Part shown: piece by piece, positions 1 through 8,911 of the stretch
Layout: every line of letters begins with the position of its first letter
Position numbering within the stretch: the stretch's first letter is position 1
NCBI GenBank assembly: GCA_022786605.1
Contig: JALFWW010000015.1
Coordinates: forward strand, 62,001-126,000
Direction: 5' to 3'
DNA from: Clostridia bacterium
GTDB taxonomy: Bacteria; Bacillota; Clostridia; Lachnospirales; Anaerotignaceae
DNA: 64,000 bases
Made by a program: the position numbers and the translations under genes
Notes under the pieces: model-generated
Database searches by the model: none
What the model saw: the letters and a program-made list of their open reading frames with translations, nothing else
What the model was told of the DNA's origin: nothing

Positions 1-2
1 GT

Positions 3-371
3 TATGATCCGCAGGCAGTGTCTCACGCGGGAAGCAAAGGTCTGATGCAGATCAGCGATGATACAGCTGTGTGGGCGGCAAAGCAGATTGATGGTCTGGA
101 TGAAAACAATTTACAGATCATGGACCCGGATGAAAATATACAGATTGGCTGCTGGTATCTGCATTGGCTATTGGAGAAATTTGATGGCAATACGCAGACT
201 TCTCTGGCGGCATATAACGCTGGGCACAACAAAGTTGCCCAATGGCTGGCAGATGAGGAAAAAAGCGCAGATGGTTTGACACTGGAGGAAATCCCCTATG
301 CGGAAACAGACCAGTATGTGAAGAAAGTGACACTGATGCAGCAGGTGTACCAGTGGCGTTATGGTGTGTAA
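3..371 (+). CDS. Lytic transglycosylase, SLT family (3' part only)
   Basis: The reading frame is open from the window edge, so the N-terminus lies outside. The visible 122 residues carry the C-terminal part of a soluble-lytic-transglycosylase fold: AVSHAGSKGLMQI matches the family block following the catalytic Glu, and SLAAYNAG is the second conserved block. Enzymes of this family cleave the MurNAc-GlcNAc bond of peptidoglycan and release anhydro-muropeptides outside the membrane. The catalytic Glu would be just upstream of the edge and cannot be checked. The stop codon precedes the next gene by 13 bases, and that gene's ribosome site begins at the stop codon, so the two are probably co-transcribed. 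Confidence 0.88.
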   Translation, partial: YDPQAVSHAGSKGLMQISDDTAVWAAKQIDGLDENNLQIMDPDENIQIGCWYLHWLLEKFDGNTQTSLAAYNAGHNKVAQWLADEEKSADGLTLEEIPYAETDQYVKKVTLMQQVYQWRYGV

Positions 372-384
372 GGAGGAAAATGCC

Positions 385-1995
385 ATGAAAAAGAGAATAT
401 GGGCTTTGGCATTGACGGCTGTTTTCCTTTTGACAGCCTGCGGCAGTGGAGAAACCGCAACAGGGGAATATTCGGTTACTGCTGGGGAAGATGCCCAAAC
501 AACGGCGGCAAATGGATTGACCCTTTCCATGCGTGTGCCGGAAACATTGAATCCTCTGCGAAATCGAGATGAATCTGTAGACCGCATTTTAAAATTGATG
601 TTTCTGCCCCTCATTGGACAGGGGGAAAACGGAAAACCGGAAGGCGGCGTTGCTGAAAGCTGGACATTGTCCGCAGACGGCATGAGTCTGGCGGTTTCAC
701 TGAAACAAAATATCAAATGGACAGACGGTACTAGTTTGACTGCTGATGATGTGGTGTTTTCTTTTGATACCATTGCCGGTTCGGAAGAGGACGCTGTTTA
801 TAAAAATGTGACCAATTATGTGGCTTCCTGTACCAAAACAGGCACATACAGTGTTAATATCAATTTTCATGAACCTTTCAGCAATAATATTTCCGCGCTG
901 TATTTTCCCATCATTCCGGCTGCCCATTATCGAGGGCAGACAGAAATGGACAGCCCTGCCAATATGAATCCCGTGGGAAATGGTCCTTACCGTATGGAAA
1001 GTTATACAATGGCATCTTCTATGGTTCTGGTGCCTAATGAAAGCTACAGCGGCACTGTGCCGAATATTGCCAATATCACAGTGAAAATCACAGGCAGTGC
1101 GGATACAGATGATTATTCCTTCAGCCAAGGCATTCTGGATACGATGGTAACTGACGCAACGTCTGCCGGCAGATATCTGGCTGCCGATGATAAAATGAAA
1201 GGAACCGCTTTTGATTCTGGTGTTTATGATTTTATCGGTTTTAATTTTGGCAGAGACCTGTTTCAGGATAAAAATCTGCGGCAGGCAGTGGCATATGTGG
1301 TGCCCAAAGATTATATTTTTGAGAGTGTGTATTTGAAATACGCGAAAATGAGCAATACCCCTGTAAGCCCATCCTCCTGGCTGTATGAGGAAAATGTGGC
1401 GCCTTATAATTATGATGCGTCTATGGCGTCTACGCTTTTGAAAAACGCAGGATGGGCAGATACAAACAATGACGGTGTGCTGGAAAAAGAAAAGGAAAAC
1501 GGCACAAAAGAGGAACTGCGCATCACCATGCTGGTCAATAAGGAAAATACGGCACGGAATCAGATTGCCAGCCGTATGGAAGAAGAACTGGAAGCCATTG
1601 GTTTTGAAGTGACCATTGATGCTCAGCCTTACGATGTTTACAGTGAAAAATTCGCCTCTGGTGATTTTGACCTTGTGGTAGGCGGCTGGAAAATGTCAGA
1701 AGTGCTGAATCTGGCACCATTTTTTGTGACAGACGGCGATTATAACTATATTGGTTACTCCAATGAGGAAGTGGATCAACTGCTGCAGACAGCAAACAGC
1801 GCGGTTGGCGAAGGGCAGACATTGCTGGCATACAGCAATCTGCAAAAGAAACTGGCGGAAGAACTGCCTTATGTAAGCATTGCTTACAGACAGGATGTTT
1901 TGCTGACATCTTCTTATGTAGGCGGTGAAATCCATCCTACACGCATCAATGTGTTCGATGGCATTGAATATTGGACATTGCAGCAAAAAGGATGA
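385..1995 (+). CDS. ABC transporter substrate-binding lipoprotein (peptide/nickel type, SBP_bac_5)
   Basis: A 536-residue lipoprotein. The ATG at 385 is chosen because AGGAGG lies at 371-376; an in-frame ATG at 361 would overlap the upstream gene. The signal sequence ends in the lipobox LTAC with Cys19 as the lipidated residue, so the protein should sit on the outer face of the membrane. The body has the family-5 solute-binding layout: TLNPLRNRDES near the N-terminus, ESWTLSADGMSLAVSLKQ, then WTDGTSLTADDVVFSF, typical of oligopeptide/dipeptide/nickel binding proteins. No permease or ATPase gene is nearby in the visible sequence, so the substrate is unknown and the transporter partners are either upstream of the window or elsewhere. 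Confidence 0.88.
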   Translation: MKKRIWALALTAVFLLTACGSGETATGEYSVTAGEDAQTTAANGLTLSMRVPETLNPLRNRDESVDRILKLMFLPLIGQGENGKPEGGVAESWTLSADGMSLAVSLKQNIKWTDGTSLTADDVVFSFDTIAGSEEDAVYKNVTNYVASCTKTGTYSVNINFHEPFSNNISALYFPIIPAAHYRGQTEMDSPANMNPVGNGPYRMESYTMASSMVLVPNESYSGTVPNIANITVKITGSADTDDYSFSQGILDTMVTDATSAGRYLAADDKMKGTAFDSGVYDFIGFNFGRDLFQDKNLRQAVAYVVPKDYIFESVYLKYAKMSNTPVSPSSWLYEENVAPYNYDASMASTLLKNAGWADTNNDGVLEKEKENGTKEELRITMLVNKENTARNQIASRMEEELEAIGFEVTIDAQPYDVYSEKFASGDFDLVVGGWKMSEVLNLAPFFVTDGDYNYIGYSNEEVDQLLQTANSAVGEGQTLLAYSNLQKKLAEELPYVSIAYRQDVLLTSSYVGGEIHPTRINVFDGIEYWTLQQKG

Positions 1996-2013
1996 TAACA
2001 GGGGTGTGAGAGT

Positions 2014-2979
2014 ATGTCGGAATTCCGAAGAAATCCTTTTACGGGAGAATGGACCCTTTATGCAGAAAACAGAAAAAACAGACCATACGAGTTCACCTGG
2101 TCAAAGCCAGAAAGAAAAAGCGGTGAAAAATGTCCTTTTTGCAGAGGTCATGAAAGCTGGACAACACCTGCTGTTTATCAGGATGGTGCCGACGGTGTCT
2201 GGAGTATTCGGGTATTTCCTAATATGTATCCAGCTGTCAGCGCCAGCAGTTTTTACAGCGAAAGAGAATCTTTTTATGAGCAGACCATTGGCACAGGACG
2301 CCATGAAGTCTTAGTGGATACGCCTACCCATGGAGAGACCATTGACGAGTTTTCGCTGAATCATATGCAGGAAGTGTTGATGGCTCTGCGCATGCGTTAT
2401 GTCAGCATTCGAGCGGAAGAAAATACGGAATATGTTCAGATATTTAAAAACTGTGGTGCGGAAGCTGGCATGAGCATCCAACATTCCCATTGGCAGTTGG
2501 TAGGCGTGCCTATTGTGCCGGAACGTATCCGCAGAATGATGGATTTAGGCATGGGAAAAAGCTGTCGTTTCTGCGAAATGCTGCTCCATGAACAGGAACA
2601 GAAAAAGCGAATTGCCTATGAAAATGGAACATTTCTTGCCATCACGCCTTATGCGTCCCGTTATCCCTATGAAGTTTGGGTGATGCCAAAAGCACACAGA
2701 AAAGCCTTTGGGGAATTGACGGCGGAAGAAATGTCAGATCTGGCAGACATGCTGCATGTCCTGCTTCCAAAGGTTGCGAAGCTGCGGCAGGATGTGGGGT
2801 ATAATCTCTGTTTGATGGATAGCCCGAAATTCGGGGATTTTCATTGGCATTTGCAGATTTTGCCTCGTATCGGTGGATTTGCGGGATTTGAAAACGCTAC
2901 GGACTGCTTTATCAATACCGTTCGCCCGGAAGACGCGGCGGCGTATTATCGGGGCGATGAGGAAGAAACGGAGGTGTAG
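2014..2979 (+). CDS. GalT-like nucleotidyltransferase (HIT superfamily)
   Basis: 321 residues, close to class I galactose-1-phosphate uridylyltransferases in layout. The N-terminus RRNPFTGEWTLYAENR resembles the GalT start; two CxxC pairs (C40/C43 and C184/C187) could bind zinc. The HxHxQ block HSHWQ at 157-161 is the active-site motif, whose second His would carry the uridylyl intermediate; FHWHLQILPR near 275 is the C-terminal HIT-like repeat. In GalT the canonical block is HPHxQ; here it is HSHWQ, so the exact sugar-phosphate or nucleotide substrate should be left open. Other UTP- or ADP-transferring members of the family are possible. It follows the binding lipoprotein by 18 bases and precedes a hydrolase by 3. 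Confidence 0.75.
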   Translation: MSEFRRNPFTGEWTLYAENRKNRPYEFTWSKPERKSGEKCPFCRGHESWTTPAVYQDGADGVWSIRVFPNMYPAVSASSFYSERESFYEQTIGTGRHEVLVDTPTHGETIDEFSLNHMQEVLMALRMRYVSIRAEENTEYVQIFKNCGAEAGMSIQHSHWQLVGVPIVPERIRRMMDLGMGKSCRFCEMLLHEQEQKKRIAYENGTFLAITPYASRYPYEVWVMPKAHRKAFGELTAEEMSDLADMLHVLLPKVAKLRQDVGYNLCLMDSPKFGDFHWHLQILPRIGGFAGFENATDCFINTVRPEDAAAYYRGDEEETEV

Positions 2980-2982
2980 GTC

Positions 2983-3747
2983 GTGCCTTATTTTTCGTAT
3001 GCAGGGAAAAAATGCTATTATGAGATGCATGGAGAAGGTATGCCTCTGCTTTTGCTCCATGGGAATACAGCTTCTTCTAAGATGTTTGCCGGTGCTGTGG
3101 AATATTTTGCAGATATGTTCCAAGTCATATTGATCGACTTTTTAGGGCATGGGAAAAGTGATCGACTGAAAAAATTTCCGGCAGATTTGTGGTATGAAGA
3201 AGGCAGACAGGTATCTGCGTTTTTAGAACAAAAACAAATATCAAAGGCGTTTGTCATTGGTTCCAGCGGTGGTGCCCAAGCAGCCATTAATGCCGCATTG
3301 GAAATGCCGGAGAGAATTTTGAAAATTGTGGCAGATAGTTTCGAAGGAGAAACGCCTCTGCCTGTATTTGTCGATTCTGTGAAAGCGGATCGAGAGTATG
3401 CAAAACAAAATAAGCAACTGCGCATGTTTTATGAGGCGATGCATGGTGCGGATTGGGAACATGTGGTGGATTGCGATACAGATGCTATCATTACCCATGG
3501 GAAAGAAATTGGGCAGTTCTTCCATAAGCCATTGAGCCATTTGCAGGCGGATATTCTGTTGACAGGAAGCAGAAAAGATGATTTGATTGGCTCAGTATCT
3601 CCTGATTTTTTAGAAGAAATTTACCAAAGAATGCTGGGGAAAATTGGGCATGGAGAAATGCTGCTTTTTCCTACAGGCGGGCATCCTGCCATGCTCACAA
3701 ATTTACCTGCTTTTGCGGAAGCAGCAAAAAAGTTCTTTTTATATTGA
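2983..3747 (+). CDS. Alpha/beta hydrolase
   Basis: 254 residues from a GTG start preceded by GGAGGT at 2970-2975, three bases after the GalT-like gene. LLLLHGNTASSKMF is the oxyanion-hole HG block, VILIDFLGHGKSD the second strand motif, VIGSSGGAQAAI the nucleophile elbow (GxSxG with the middle Ser as nucleophile), and GGHPAM near the end supplies the catalytic His. No signal peptide or membrane segment is present, so it is cytoplasmic. Esterase, lipase and C-C hydrolase activities all occur in this fold and the sequence does not choose between them. A strong terminator follows at 3761, closing the transcription unit. Confidence 0.85.
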   Translation: MPYFSYAGKKCYYEMHGEGMPLLLLHGNTASSKMFAGAVEYFADMFQVILIDFLGHGKSDRLKKFPADLWYEEGRQVSAFLEQKQISKAFVIGSSGGAQAAINAALEMPERILKIVADSFEGETPLPVFVDSVKADREYAKQNKQLRMFYEAMHGADWEHVVDCDTDAIITHGKEIGQFFHKPLSHLQADILLTGSRKDDLIGSVSPDFLEEIYQRMLGKIGHGEMLLFPTGGHPAMLTNLPAFAEAAKKFFLY

Positions 3748-3760
3748 TGAAATAGGAACG

Positions 3761-3792
3761 GGAATCAGCTTGAACAAGCGATTCCTTTTTTT
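3761..3792 (+). terminator. Intrinsic terminator after the alpha/beta hydrolase
   Basis: GGAATCAGCTT pairs with AAGCGATTCC around a 4-base loop and is followed by seven T residues. Confidence 0.85.
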
Positions 3793-3864
3793 CTGCAAAA
3801 AAAATTTCTTTTCAGAATCCATTTTTTTCGTTATAATCGAACTGCAAAGAGAGGGGGATTTATT

Positions 3865-4533
3865 TTGAAAAAACATGCTTTTATTTTTGATATGGACGGT
3901 GTGCTCATCGACAGCCAGCCTGTCCATTATGACGCTGACTTGGAAACACTGGCGCATTTTGGTGTACAGCTGACACGGGCGGATGTGGAGCCTTTTGCGG
4001 GTACTACAAATCCTGTACGTTTTCCCATGTATCAGAAAGCGTTTCATGTGCAGGCAACACCGGAAGAAATGATGGCATATCGGGAAGGTGTTGTGCGCCG
4101 AATGTTCGTGGAAAGCAATGCCCATGCCATCAAAGGTACCAAAGAATTATTGGAAAACATCCACGCGGCAGGCTATCCTGTTGCGCTGGCATCTTCCACA
4201 GACCCGGATTTGATCCGTTGGATACTGAAAACCATTGGTCTGTTGCCCTATTTCGACAAAATCGTCAGTGGGGAAGAAGTGCCTAAGAGCAAACCGGAAC
4301 CGGATGTTTTTCTGGAAGCAGCAAGACAGTTGGGAGCGGAGCCGGAAAACTGCTTTGTTATTGAGGATTCCACCAATGGCATCCGTGCCGCAAAAGCCGC
4401 AGGCATGTGGGTATTGGCATATCAGAACCCTACCAGCGGAAAACAGGATCTTTCTTTGGCAGATAAAGTGACAGATGATTTTACAAAGGTGAATGTGGAT
4501 ACATTTCCTGTGAAAGAGGAGGAGAAGGTATGA
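3865..4533 (+). CDS. HAD-family phosphatase, beta-phosphoglucomutase-like
   Basis: 222 residues from a TTG start with GAGAGGGGG just upstream. HAD motif I is FDMDGVLIDSQP (nucleophile Asp and acid/base Asp two residues later), motif II is LASSTD, motif III the Lys in PKSKPEP, and motif IV VIEDSTNGIRAAKAAGM. The helical cap inserted after motif I is of the subclass I (beta-PGM-like) type. Such proteins dephosphorylate or isomerise small phosphosugars in the cytoplasm; the cap does not give a substrate. A good -10 hexamer TATAAT lies at 3832-3837. The stop overlaps the next start by four bases, so the two are translationally coupled. Confidence 0.85.
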   Translation: MKKHAFIFDMDGVLIDSQPVHYDADLETLAHFGVQLTRADVEPFAGTTNPVRFPMYQKAFHVQATPEEMMAYREGVVRRMFVESNAHAIKGTKELLENIHAAGYPVALASSTDPDLIRWILKTIGLLPYFDKIVSGEEVPKSKPEPDVFLEAARQLGAEPENCFVIEDSTNGIRAAKAAGMWVLAYQNPTSGKQDLSLADKVTDDFTKVNVDTFPVKEEEKV

Positions 4534-5420
4534 AAATAGAACAGGCAGCATTGTTTGGGGCGGGTTCCGTTGGGGGCAGCCTGCTGTGCAGACAGAGAGA
4601 AAATCTAGAAAAAATCAAGGTGATTGTTCATGGTGCCAGACGGGAACGAATGGAAAGAGAAGGACTGTTCGCCAGAGGAGAAACATTCTTCCCGAAGATT
4701 TGGGAAAAAGGCACTCATCCCGATCTGCTCATGGTAGGATTGAAAAATACGCAGCTGAAATCATCCATTGAAGAACTGCGGGATTATGTAGGTCCCAATA
4801 CCATCCTGATGCCTTTGATGAATGGAATTTCCGCTTCTGAAGAATTGCGGGCAGCATTTCCGGAAAATATCGTTTTGACAGCGGTGGTCTATGTGGATGC
4901 CAGAAAAATCGGCAATGAGCTGTTTTGTGGAGAAACCTTCCTGATTCAGATTGGGGATGGGGAAGAAGCCGTATTGGACGCAGTGAAAGAAGCCCTGCTT
5001 TCTTGGGGCATTTCCTGCCAAATCTGCCAAGATATTACCAGACGTCAGTGGCGAAAATGGATGATGAATGTAGGTACCAACCAGGTTTCCGCTATTTTGG
5101 GAGCAAATTATGGGCAGTTCCAGCAAAAAGAGGCTGTGCGTAATATGGCACTGGCTGCCATGTCTGAAGTGGTTGCTGTTGCGGAAGCTGTGGGGGTGGA
5201 CCTTCATCTGGCAGATGTGGCTGCTGCCGGTGAAAGTGTGAATAAATGGAGTCCAGAAGGAAAATGTTCCATGCTGCAGGATGTGGAGGCTCATCGTCTG
5301 ACGGAAGTGGAATCTTTCTCCGGCAAACTTGTGGAACTGGGCAAAAAATATGGTGTGCCGACACCCATCAATGAAACATTGTATGGTTTGATTCGCGCCA
5401 AAGAAGCTATGTATTCTTAA
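4530..5420 (+). CDS. 2-dehydropantoate 2-reductase-like protein (ApbA/PanE family)
   Basis: 296 residues starting within the preceding stop (ATGA overlap). ALFGAGSVGGSLL is the N-terminal dinucleotide-binding GxGxxG motif; VGLKNTQL and NGISASEEL correspond to the family blocks around the NADPH pocket; RRQWRKWMMNVGTNQVSA holds the catalytic Lys and the Asn of the helical domain. Family members reduce ketopantoate to pantoate in pantothenate and CoA synthesis. No panB or panC is beside it, and many clostridial paralogs are uncharacterised, so panE is not assigned. Coupling to a HAD phosphatase hints at small-molecule metabolism. Confidence 0.8.
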   Translation: MKIEQAALFGAGSVGGSLLCRQRENLEKIKVIVHGARRERMEREGLFARGETFFPKIWEKGTHPDLLMVGLKNTQLKSSIEELRDYVGPNTILMPLMNGISASEELRAAFPENIVLTAVVYVDARKIGNELFCGETFLIQIGDGEEAVLDAVKEALLSWGISCQICQDITRRQWRKWMMNVGTNQVSAILGANYGQFQQKEAVRNMALAAMSEVVAVAEAVGVDLHLADVAAAGESVNKWSPEGKCSMLQDVEAHRLTEVESFSGKLVELGKKYGVPTPINETLYGLIRAKEAMYS

Positions 5421-5424
5421 AGAG

Positions 5425-5460
5425 AAAAGTCTTTCTTCATATTTTGGAGAAAGACTTTTT
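5425..5460 (+). terminator. Intrinsic terminator
   Basis: AAAAGTCTTTCT pairs with AGAAAGACTTTT, followed by a short T run. Confidence 0.85.
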
Positions 5461-5547
5461 GTGTTATATGGAAACATTTTGAAGTTATTTTGCATCCATT
5501 TTACGGTTGATACTGTATAATCTGAGAAAGAACAGGAGGAACCAACA

Positions 5548-6954
5548 ATGGATTTACGAGAAAGATTGAGAACGTACGGAGCGGGAAATGCCTATCCTTT
5601 TCATATGCCGGGACATAAACGGCAAAAGCAGGAGGGCAGCCTGTTTCCTTACAATAGGGATATTACAGAAATTGATGGTTTTGACAATCTCCATCATGCA
5701 GAGGGGATTTTGGCAGAAGCCATGGAACGAGCGGCGAAACTCTGGGGCAGCAGGAAAAGTTTTTTTCTGGTGAATGGGAGCAGTTCAGGTTTGCTGGCTG
5801 GCATTCGGGCTTTAACAAAGCGTAGTGATAAAGTTTTGATGGCGAGAGGATGCCATCGAGCGGTATACCATGCTGTGGAATTGTGTGGTCTGCATCCTGT
5901 TTATATGCAGGCGGAATGGTTGGAAGAAATGCAGATTTCCGGCAGCATCCAGCCAGAAACGGTGGAAAAACACTTGCAGGAGCATCCAGACTGTAAGCTG
6001 GTGATTCTTACAAGTCCTACTTATGAAGGTGTCGTCAGTGATGTTGCCGAAATTGCAAAAATTGCTCACCGGTATGGTGCGTATCTGCTGGTAGATGAAG
6101 CTCATGGTGCTCATTTAGGTTTTCATGAAGGATTTCCAGATACGGCAGTCCATTTGGGGGCTGATGTGGTGGTGCAGAGTTTGCATAAGACATTGCCTTG
6201 TCCAACCCAAACAGCTATTTTGCATGTCTGCACGGAACAGGTGGATGTGACAGAAGTGAGCAGACAGCTTTCTGTTTTCCAGACCAGCAGTCCGTCTTAT
6301 GTATTTATGGCAGAAATGGATGGATGTATTTTTTTATTGGAACGAGAAAAAGAGTGGCTTTTTGAAGCTTATGAAAAAAGATTATCTTCTTTTTATGAAA
6401 AAATGGATCAACTGAAACATATCAGATTGTGTAAACCTCAATTTTCTCCTTTAGTGTTTGGTCATGATAAGGGAAAACTCCTCTTTTTTACAGGAAACTG
6501 TAATTTGTCAGGAGTGGAGCTTTCTGACATCCTGCGGGAAAAATATGAACTGGAGATGGAAATGTCCTTATCTCTGCATACATTGGCAATGACCAGTATT
6601 TTTGATACAGACGAAGGGATGGAGCGGCTGGCAAAAGCCATGTTAGAAATAGACAAAGAAGTACATCCCGCACAACAGCCTTTGGCGAAAGGGCAGATGG
6701 TGCTTCCACAGATGGTATGCGGTATGGAAGAAGCGTTGCAGGGAGAAACGACAGAAGTAACGCTGCAAGACAGTTTGGGAAAGATCGCGGCAGATTTTCT
6801 TTGGGCGTATCCACCGGGGATTCCTCTTATTGCGCCGGGAGAACGAATTTCGGAAGATGTATTGGCACAGGCTTTTTATATGCAGGAAAGGGGCGTTAAT
6901 GTCCAGTGTGCTTTTGCAAAAGACGAAAAGATTCGCGTGTGTTTTTATGAATGA
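5548..6954 (+). CDS. Orn/Lys/Arg decarboxylase family PLP enzyme (YaaO/SpeA-like)
   Basis: 468 residues with AGGAGG at 5534-5539. The N-terminus FHMPGHKRQ is the hallmark opening of the Gram-positive short Orn/Lys/Arg decarboxylases; LVDEAHGAHLGFHEGFP holds the PLP-ring-stacking and Asp residues; QSLHKTLPCPTQTAILH contains the Schiff-base Lys. The C-terminal domain ends with YPPGIPLIAPGE. The length fits the short form lacking the N-terminal wing domain of the enterobacterial inducible enzymes. It should decarboxylate a basic amino acid to a polyamine or cadaverine in the cytoplasm, but which one cannot be read from the sequence. A TATAAT lies at 5515-5520, between the preceding terminator and the start codon. 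Confidence 0.9.
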   Translation: MDLRERLRTYGAGNAYPFHMPGHKRQKQEGSLFPYNRDITEIDGFDNLHHAEGILAEAMERAAKLWGSRKSFFLVNGSSSGLLAGIRALTKRSDKVLMARGCHRAVYHAVELCGLHPVYMQAEWLEEMQISGSIQPETVEKHLQEHPDCKLVILTSPTYEGVVSDVAEIAKIAHRYGAYLLVDEAHGAHLGFHEGFPDTAVHLGADVVVQSLHKTLPCPTQTAILHVCTEQVDVTEVSRQLSVFQTSSPSYVFMAEMDGCIFLLEREKEWLFEAYEKRLSSFYEKMDQLKHIRLCKPQFSPLVFGHDKGKLLFFTGNCNLSGVELSDILREKYELEMEMSLSLHTLAMTSIFDTDEGMERLAKAMLEIDKEVHPAQQPLAKGQMVLPQMVCGMEEALQGETTEVTLQDSLGKIAADFLWAYPPGIPLIAPGERISEDVLAQAFYMQERGVNVQCAFAKDEKIRVCFYE

Positions 6955-6976
6955 TGTGACATTTTTTGGTTCAAAC

Positions 6977-7005
6977 TTGAAACGAAGATTATTTTATGAT
7001 AGAAT
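6977..7005 (+). promoter_or_regulatory. Sigma-A-type promoter of the SCIFF locus
   Basis: TTGAAA and TAGAAT are separated by 17 bases. The predicted start of transcription near 7012 gives a leader of about 50 bases before the SCIFF start codon. Confidence 0.7.
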
Positions 7006-7061
7006 ACGAACAGGTATGTCTTAAAGGAAAAGACGTCCGTAAAAGCAAAGGGGTGATATAC

Positions 7062-7202
7062 ATGAAACACATTCAGACATTGAATACCCGTGATCTGGCT
7101 GCAAGTGTAAAACACGGCGGCTGTGGCGAATGCCAGACATCCTGTCAGTCTGCTTGCAAAACATCTTGTGGTGTTGCAAACCAGCAGTGCGAAAACAAAT
7201 AA
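7062..7202 (+). CDS. scfA: Six-cysteine peptide SCIFF (ranthipeptide precursor)
   Basis: 46 residues, starting at the ATG at 7062 behind GGGGTGA. It opens KHIQTLNTRDL and continues ASVKHGGCGECQTSC, exactly the layout of SCIFF, the near-universal clostridial precursor with six cysteines in about 45 residues. The cysteines are at 21, 24, 28, 32, 36 and 43. The first half serves as leader recognised by the maturase; the cysteines of the second half are donors for radical-made thioether links to Thr or other side chains (established for ranthipeptides). Threonines lie between the cysteines at 26 and 34. Its role in the cell is not settled in the literature known to me. The maturase gene follows after 105 bases. 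Confidence 0.97.
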   Translation: MKHIQTLNTRDLAASVKHGGCGECQTSCQSACKTSCGVANQQCENK

Positions 7203-7214
7203 GAAGCGACAGGA

Positions 7215-7247
7215 TAAGTCGCTGCCCGTTTTGGGCGGCGACTTTTT
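7215..7247 (+). terminator. Hairpin between precursor and maturase genes (partial terminator)
   Basis: AAGTCGCTGCCC pairs with GGGCGGCGACTT (12 bp allowing one G-T pair) around a four-base loop, then five T. It lies between scfA and scfB with no clear second promoter after it, so it probably lets only part of transcription through and keeps precursor in excess of enzyme. Confidence 0.75.
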
Positions 7248-7307
7248 ACGCATACTCCCGAAGATGGCTTCGGATCAAATAGTATATAAAATAGAAAGAG
7301 GATTTTT

Positions 7308-8684
7308 ATGATTCATCAGTACAAGTTAAACGGTTACAACATCGTGCTGGACGTTTACAGTGGTTCCGTCCATGTTGTGGATGATGTGGCATATGACATC
7401 ATCGGTATGTATGAAGGACATACAAAAGAAGAAATCACAAAGGCGATTCTGGAAAAATACGCAGATAATCCAGAAGTGACAGCCGAAGAAATTGCGGATA
7501 TTCTGGAAGGGGTAGAAGAACTGAAAAAAACAGGCAAACTCTTTACAGAAGATATGTATGCGGATATCGCCGCAAATTTCAAAATGAAAAACAGCGATAT
7601 CAAGGCTTTGTGTCTCCATGTAGCACATACCTGTAACCTGACATGTGATTACTGCTTCGCAAGTCAGGGCAAATATCAGGGGGAACGTGCCCTCATGAGT
7701 TTTGAAGTGGGCAAACAGGCTTTGGATTTCCTCATTGCAAATTCTGGCAGCAGAAGAAATCTGGAAGTGGACTTCTTCGGCGGCGAACCCCTCATGGACT
7801 GGGATGTGGTGAAACAGCTGGTAAATTATGCCCGCAGCGTGGAAAAGGAACACAACAAAAACTTCCGTTTCACACTGACTACAAATGGTCTGTTGGTTGA
7901 TGACGATGTCATCGAATTTGCAAATAAAGAAATGCATAACGTGGTGCTGAGTCTGGACGGCAGAAAAGAAGTTCATGATAAACTGCGTCGTACCGTTGGT
8001 GGTCATGGCAGTTATGATGTGATCGTACCCAAGTTCCAGAAGTTTGTGCAGAGCAGAAACAACACCGGTTACTATGTTCGTGGTACTTTCACACACGACA
8101 ATATTGATTTCACAAAAGACATTTTCCATATGGCAGATTTGGGCTTTACAGAACTGTCCATGGAACCTGTTGTTTGTGATCCCAAGGAACCTTACGCATT
8201 GACAGAAGCAGACCTGCCTGTACTGTTTGAACAGTATGAAATTCTGGCAAAAGACATGCTTCGCAGAGAAAAAGAAGGCAAGCCTATTACGTTCTATCAT
8301 TACATGATCGACTTGACAGGCGGTCCTTGTGTGTACAAACGTGTAACTGGCTGCGGCAGCGGTACAGAATATATGGCGGTTACTCCTTGGGGTGAACTGT
8401 TCCCTTGTCATCAGTTCGTAGGTGATCCTGCTTACAGTCTGGGGGATATCTGGAAAGGCGTTACCCATCCTGAAGTGCAGGATAAATTCCGCAAATGCAA
8501 TGCTTACGCACGTCCTGACTGCAAAGATTGCTGGGCAAAACTGTACTGTTCCGGCGGCTGTGCAGCAAATGCTTACCACGCAACAGGTGACATTGCAGGC
8601 GTATATGAATACGGCTGTCAGTTGTTCCGCAAACGTATGGAATGTGCCATCATGATTCAGGTGGCAAAACAGGTTCAGGAATAA
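7308..8684 (+). CDS. scfB: SCIFF radical SAM maturase (ranthipeptide thioether synthase)
   Basis: 458 residues with AGAGGA just before the ATG. Residues 1-85 form a small PqqD-like recognition domain (SGSVHVVDDVAYDII and following helices). The radical SAM cluster motif CxxxCxxC is C109, C113, C116 (THTCNLTCDYCF region), and EVDFFGGEP is the SAM-binding GGEP block. The C-terminal SPASM part is rich in cysteines from CGSGTEY through CHQF, CKDCWAKLYCSGGC and YGCQLF, enough for two auxiliary 4Fe-4S clusters. It generates a 5'-deoxyadenosyl radical and joins Cys thiols of SCIFF to carbon side chains. The gene is terminated at 8709. A perfect syntenic match with scfA makes the call secure. Confidence 0.97.
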   Translation: MIHQYKLNGYNIVLDVYSGSVHVVDDVAYDIIGMYEGHTKEEITKAILEKYADNPEVTAEEIADILEGVEELKKTGKLFTEDMYADIAANFKMKNSDIKALCLHVAHTCNLTCDYCFASQGKYQGERALMSFEVGKQALDFLIANSGSRRNLEVDFFGGEPLMDWDVVKQLVNYARSVEKEHNKNFRFTLTTNGLLVDDDVIEFANKEMHNVVLSLDGRKEVHDKLRRTVGGHGSYDVIVPKFQKFVQSRNNTGYYVRGTFTHDNIDFTKDIFHMADLGFTELSMEPVVCDPKEPYALTEADLPVLFEQYEILAKDMLRREKEGKPITFYHYMIDLTGGPCVYKRVTGCGSGTEYMAVTPWGELFPCHQFVGDPAYSLGDIWKGVTHPEVQDKFRKCNAYARPDCKDCWAKLYCSGGCAANAYHATGDIAGVYEYGCQLFRKRMECAIMIQVAKQVQE

Positions 8685-8708
8685 TTCCTGTGATTTGATA
8701 TGTAGTGT

Positions 8709-8752
8709 AAAGTCAGAATTTTTTGAGTGATTGAAAATTTCTGACTTTTTTT
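8709..8752 (+). terminator. Intrinsic terminator after scfB
   Basis: AAAGTCAGAA pairs with TTCTGACTTT, extended by an A/T-rich inner stem, followed by T7. Confidence 0.85.
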
Positions 8753-8854
8753 GTATCAAAAACAGACTGTATGTTCTTATATACAAAATCAGCAAAAAGA
8801 ACATATGTTTTTATAATGCACTTGCACAAAAAATGGGAGAATCCATAAAGTACG

Positions 8855-8883
8855 TTGAAGCATGTTTCAAAGTGTGATATAAT
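8855..8883 (+). promoter_or_regulatory. Sigma-A-type promoter
   Basis: TTGAAG and a consensus TATAAT separated by 17 bases; start of transcription about 20 bases before the next gene's start codon. Confidence 0.75.
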
Positions 8884-8911
8884 TTGACAAAGCATTTAAG
8901 GAGGGGATAGT

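Noticed and set aside
7326-8804. 492-codon minus-strand frame
   Set aside because: Antisense to the SCIFF maturase; no domain, Cys/Phe-rich artefact.
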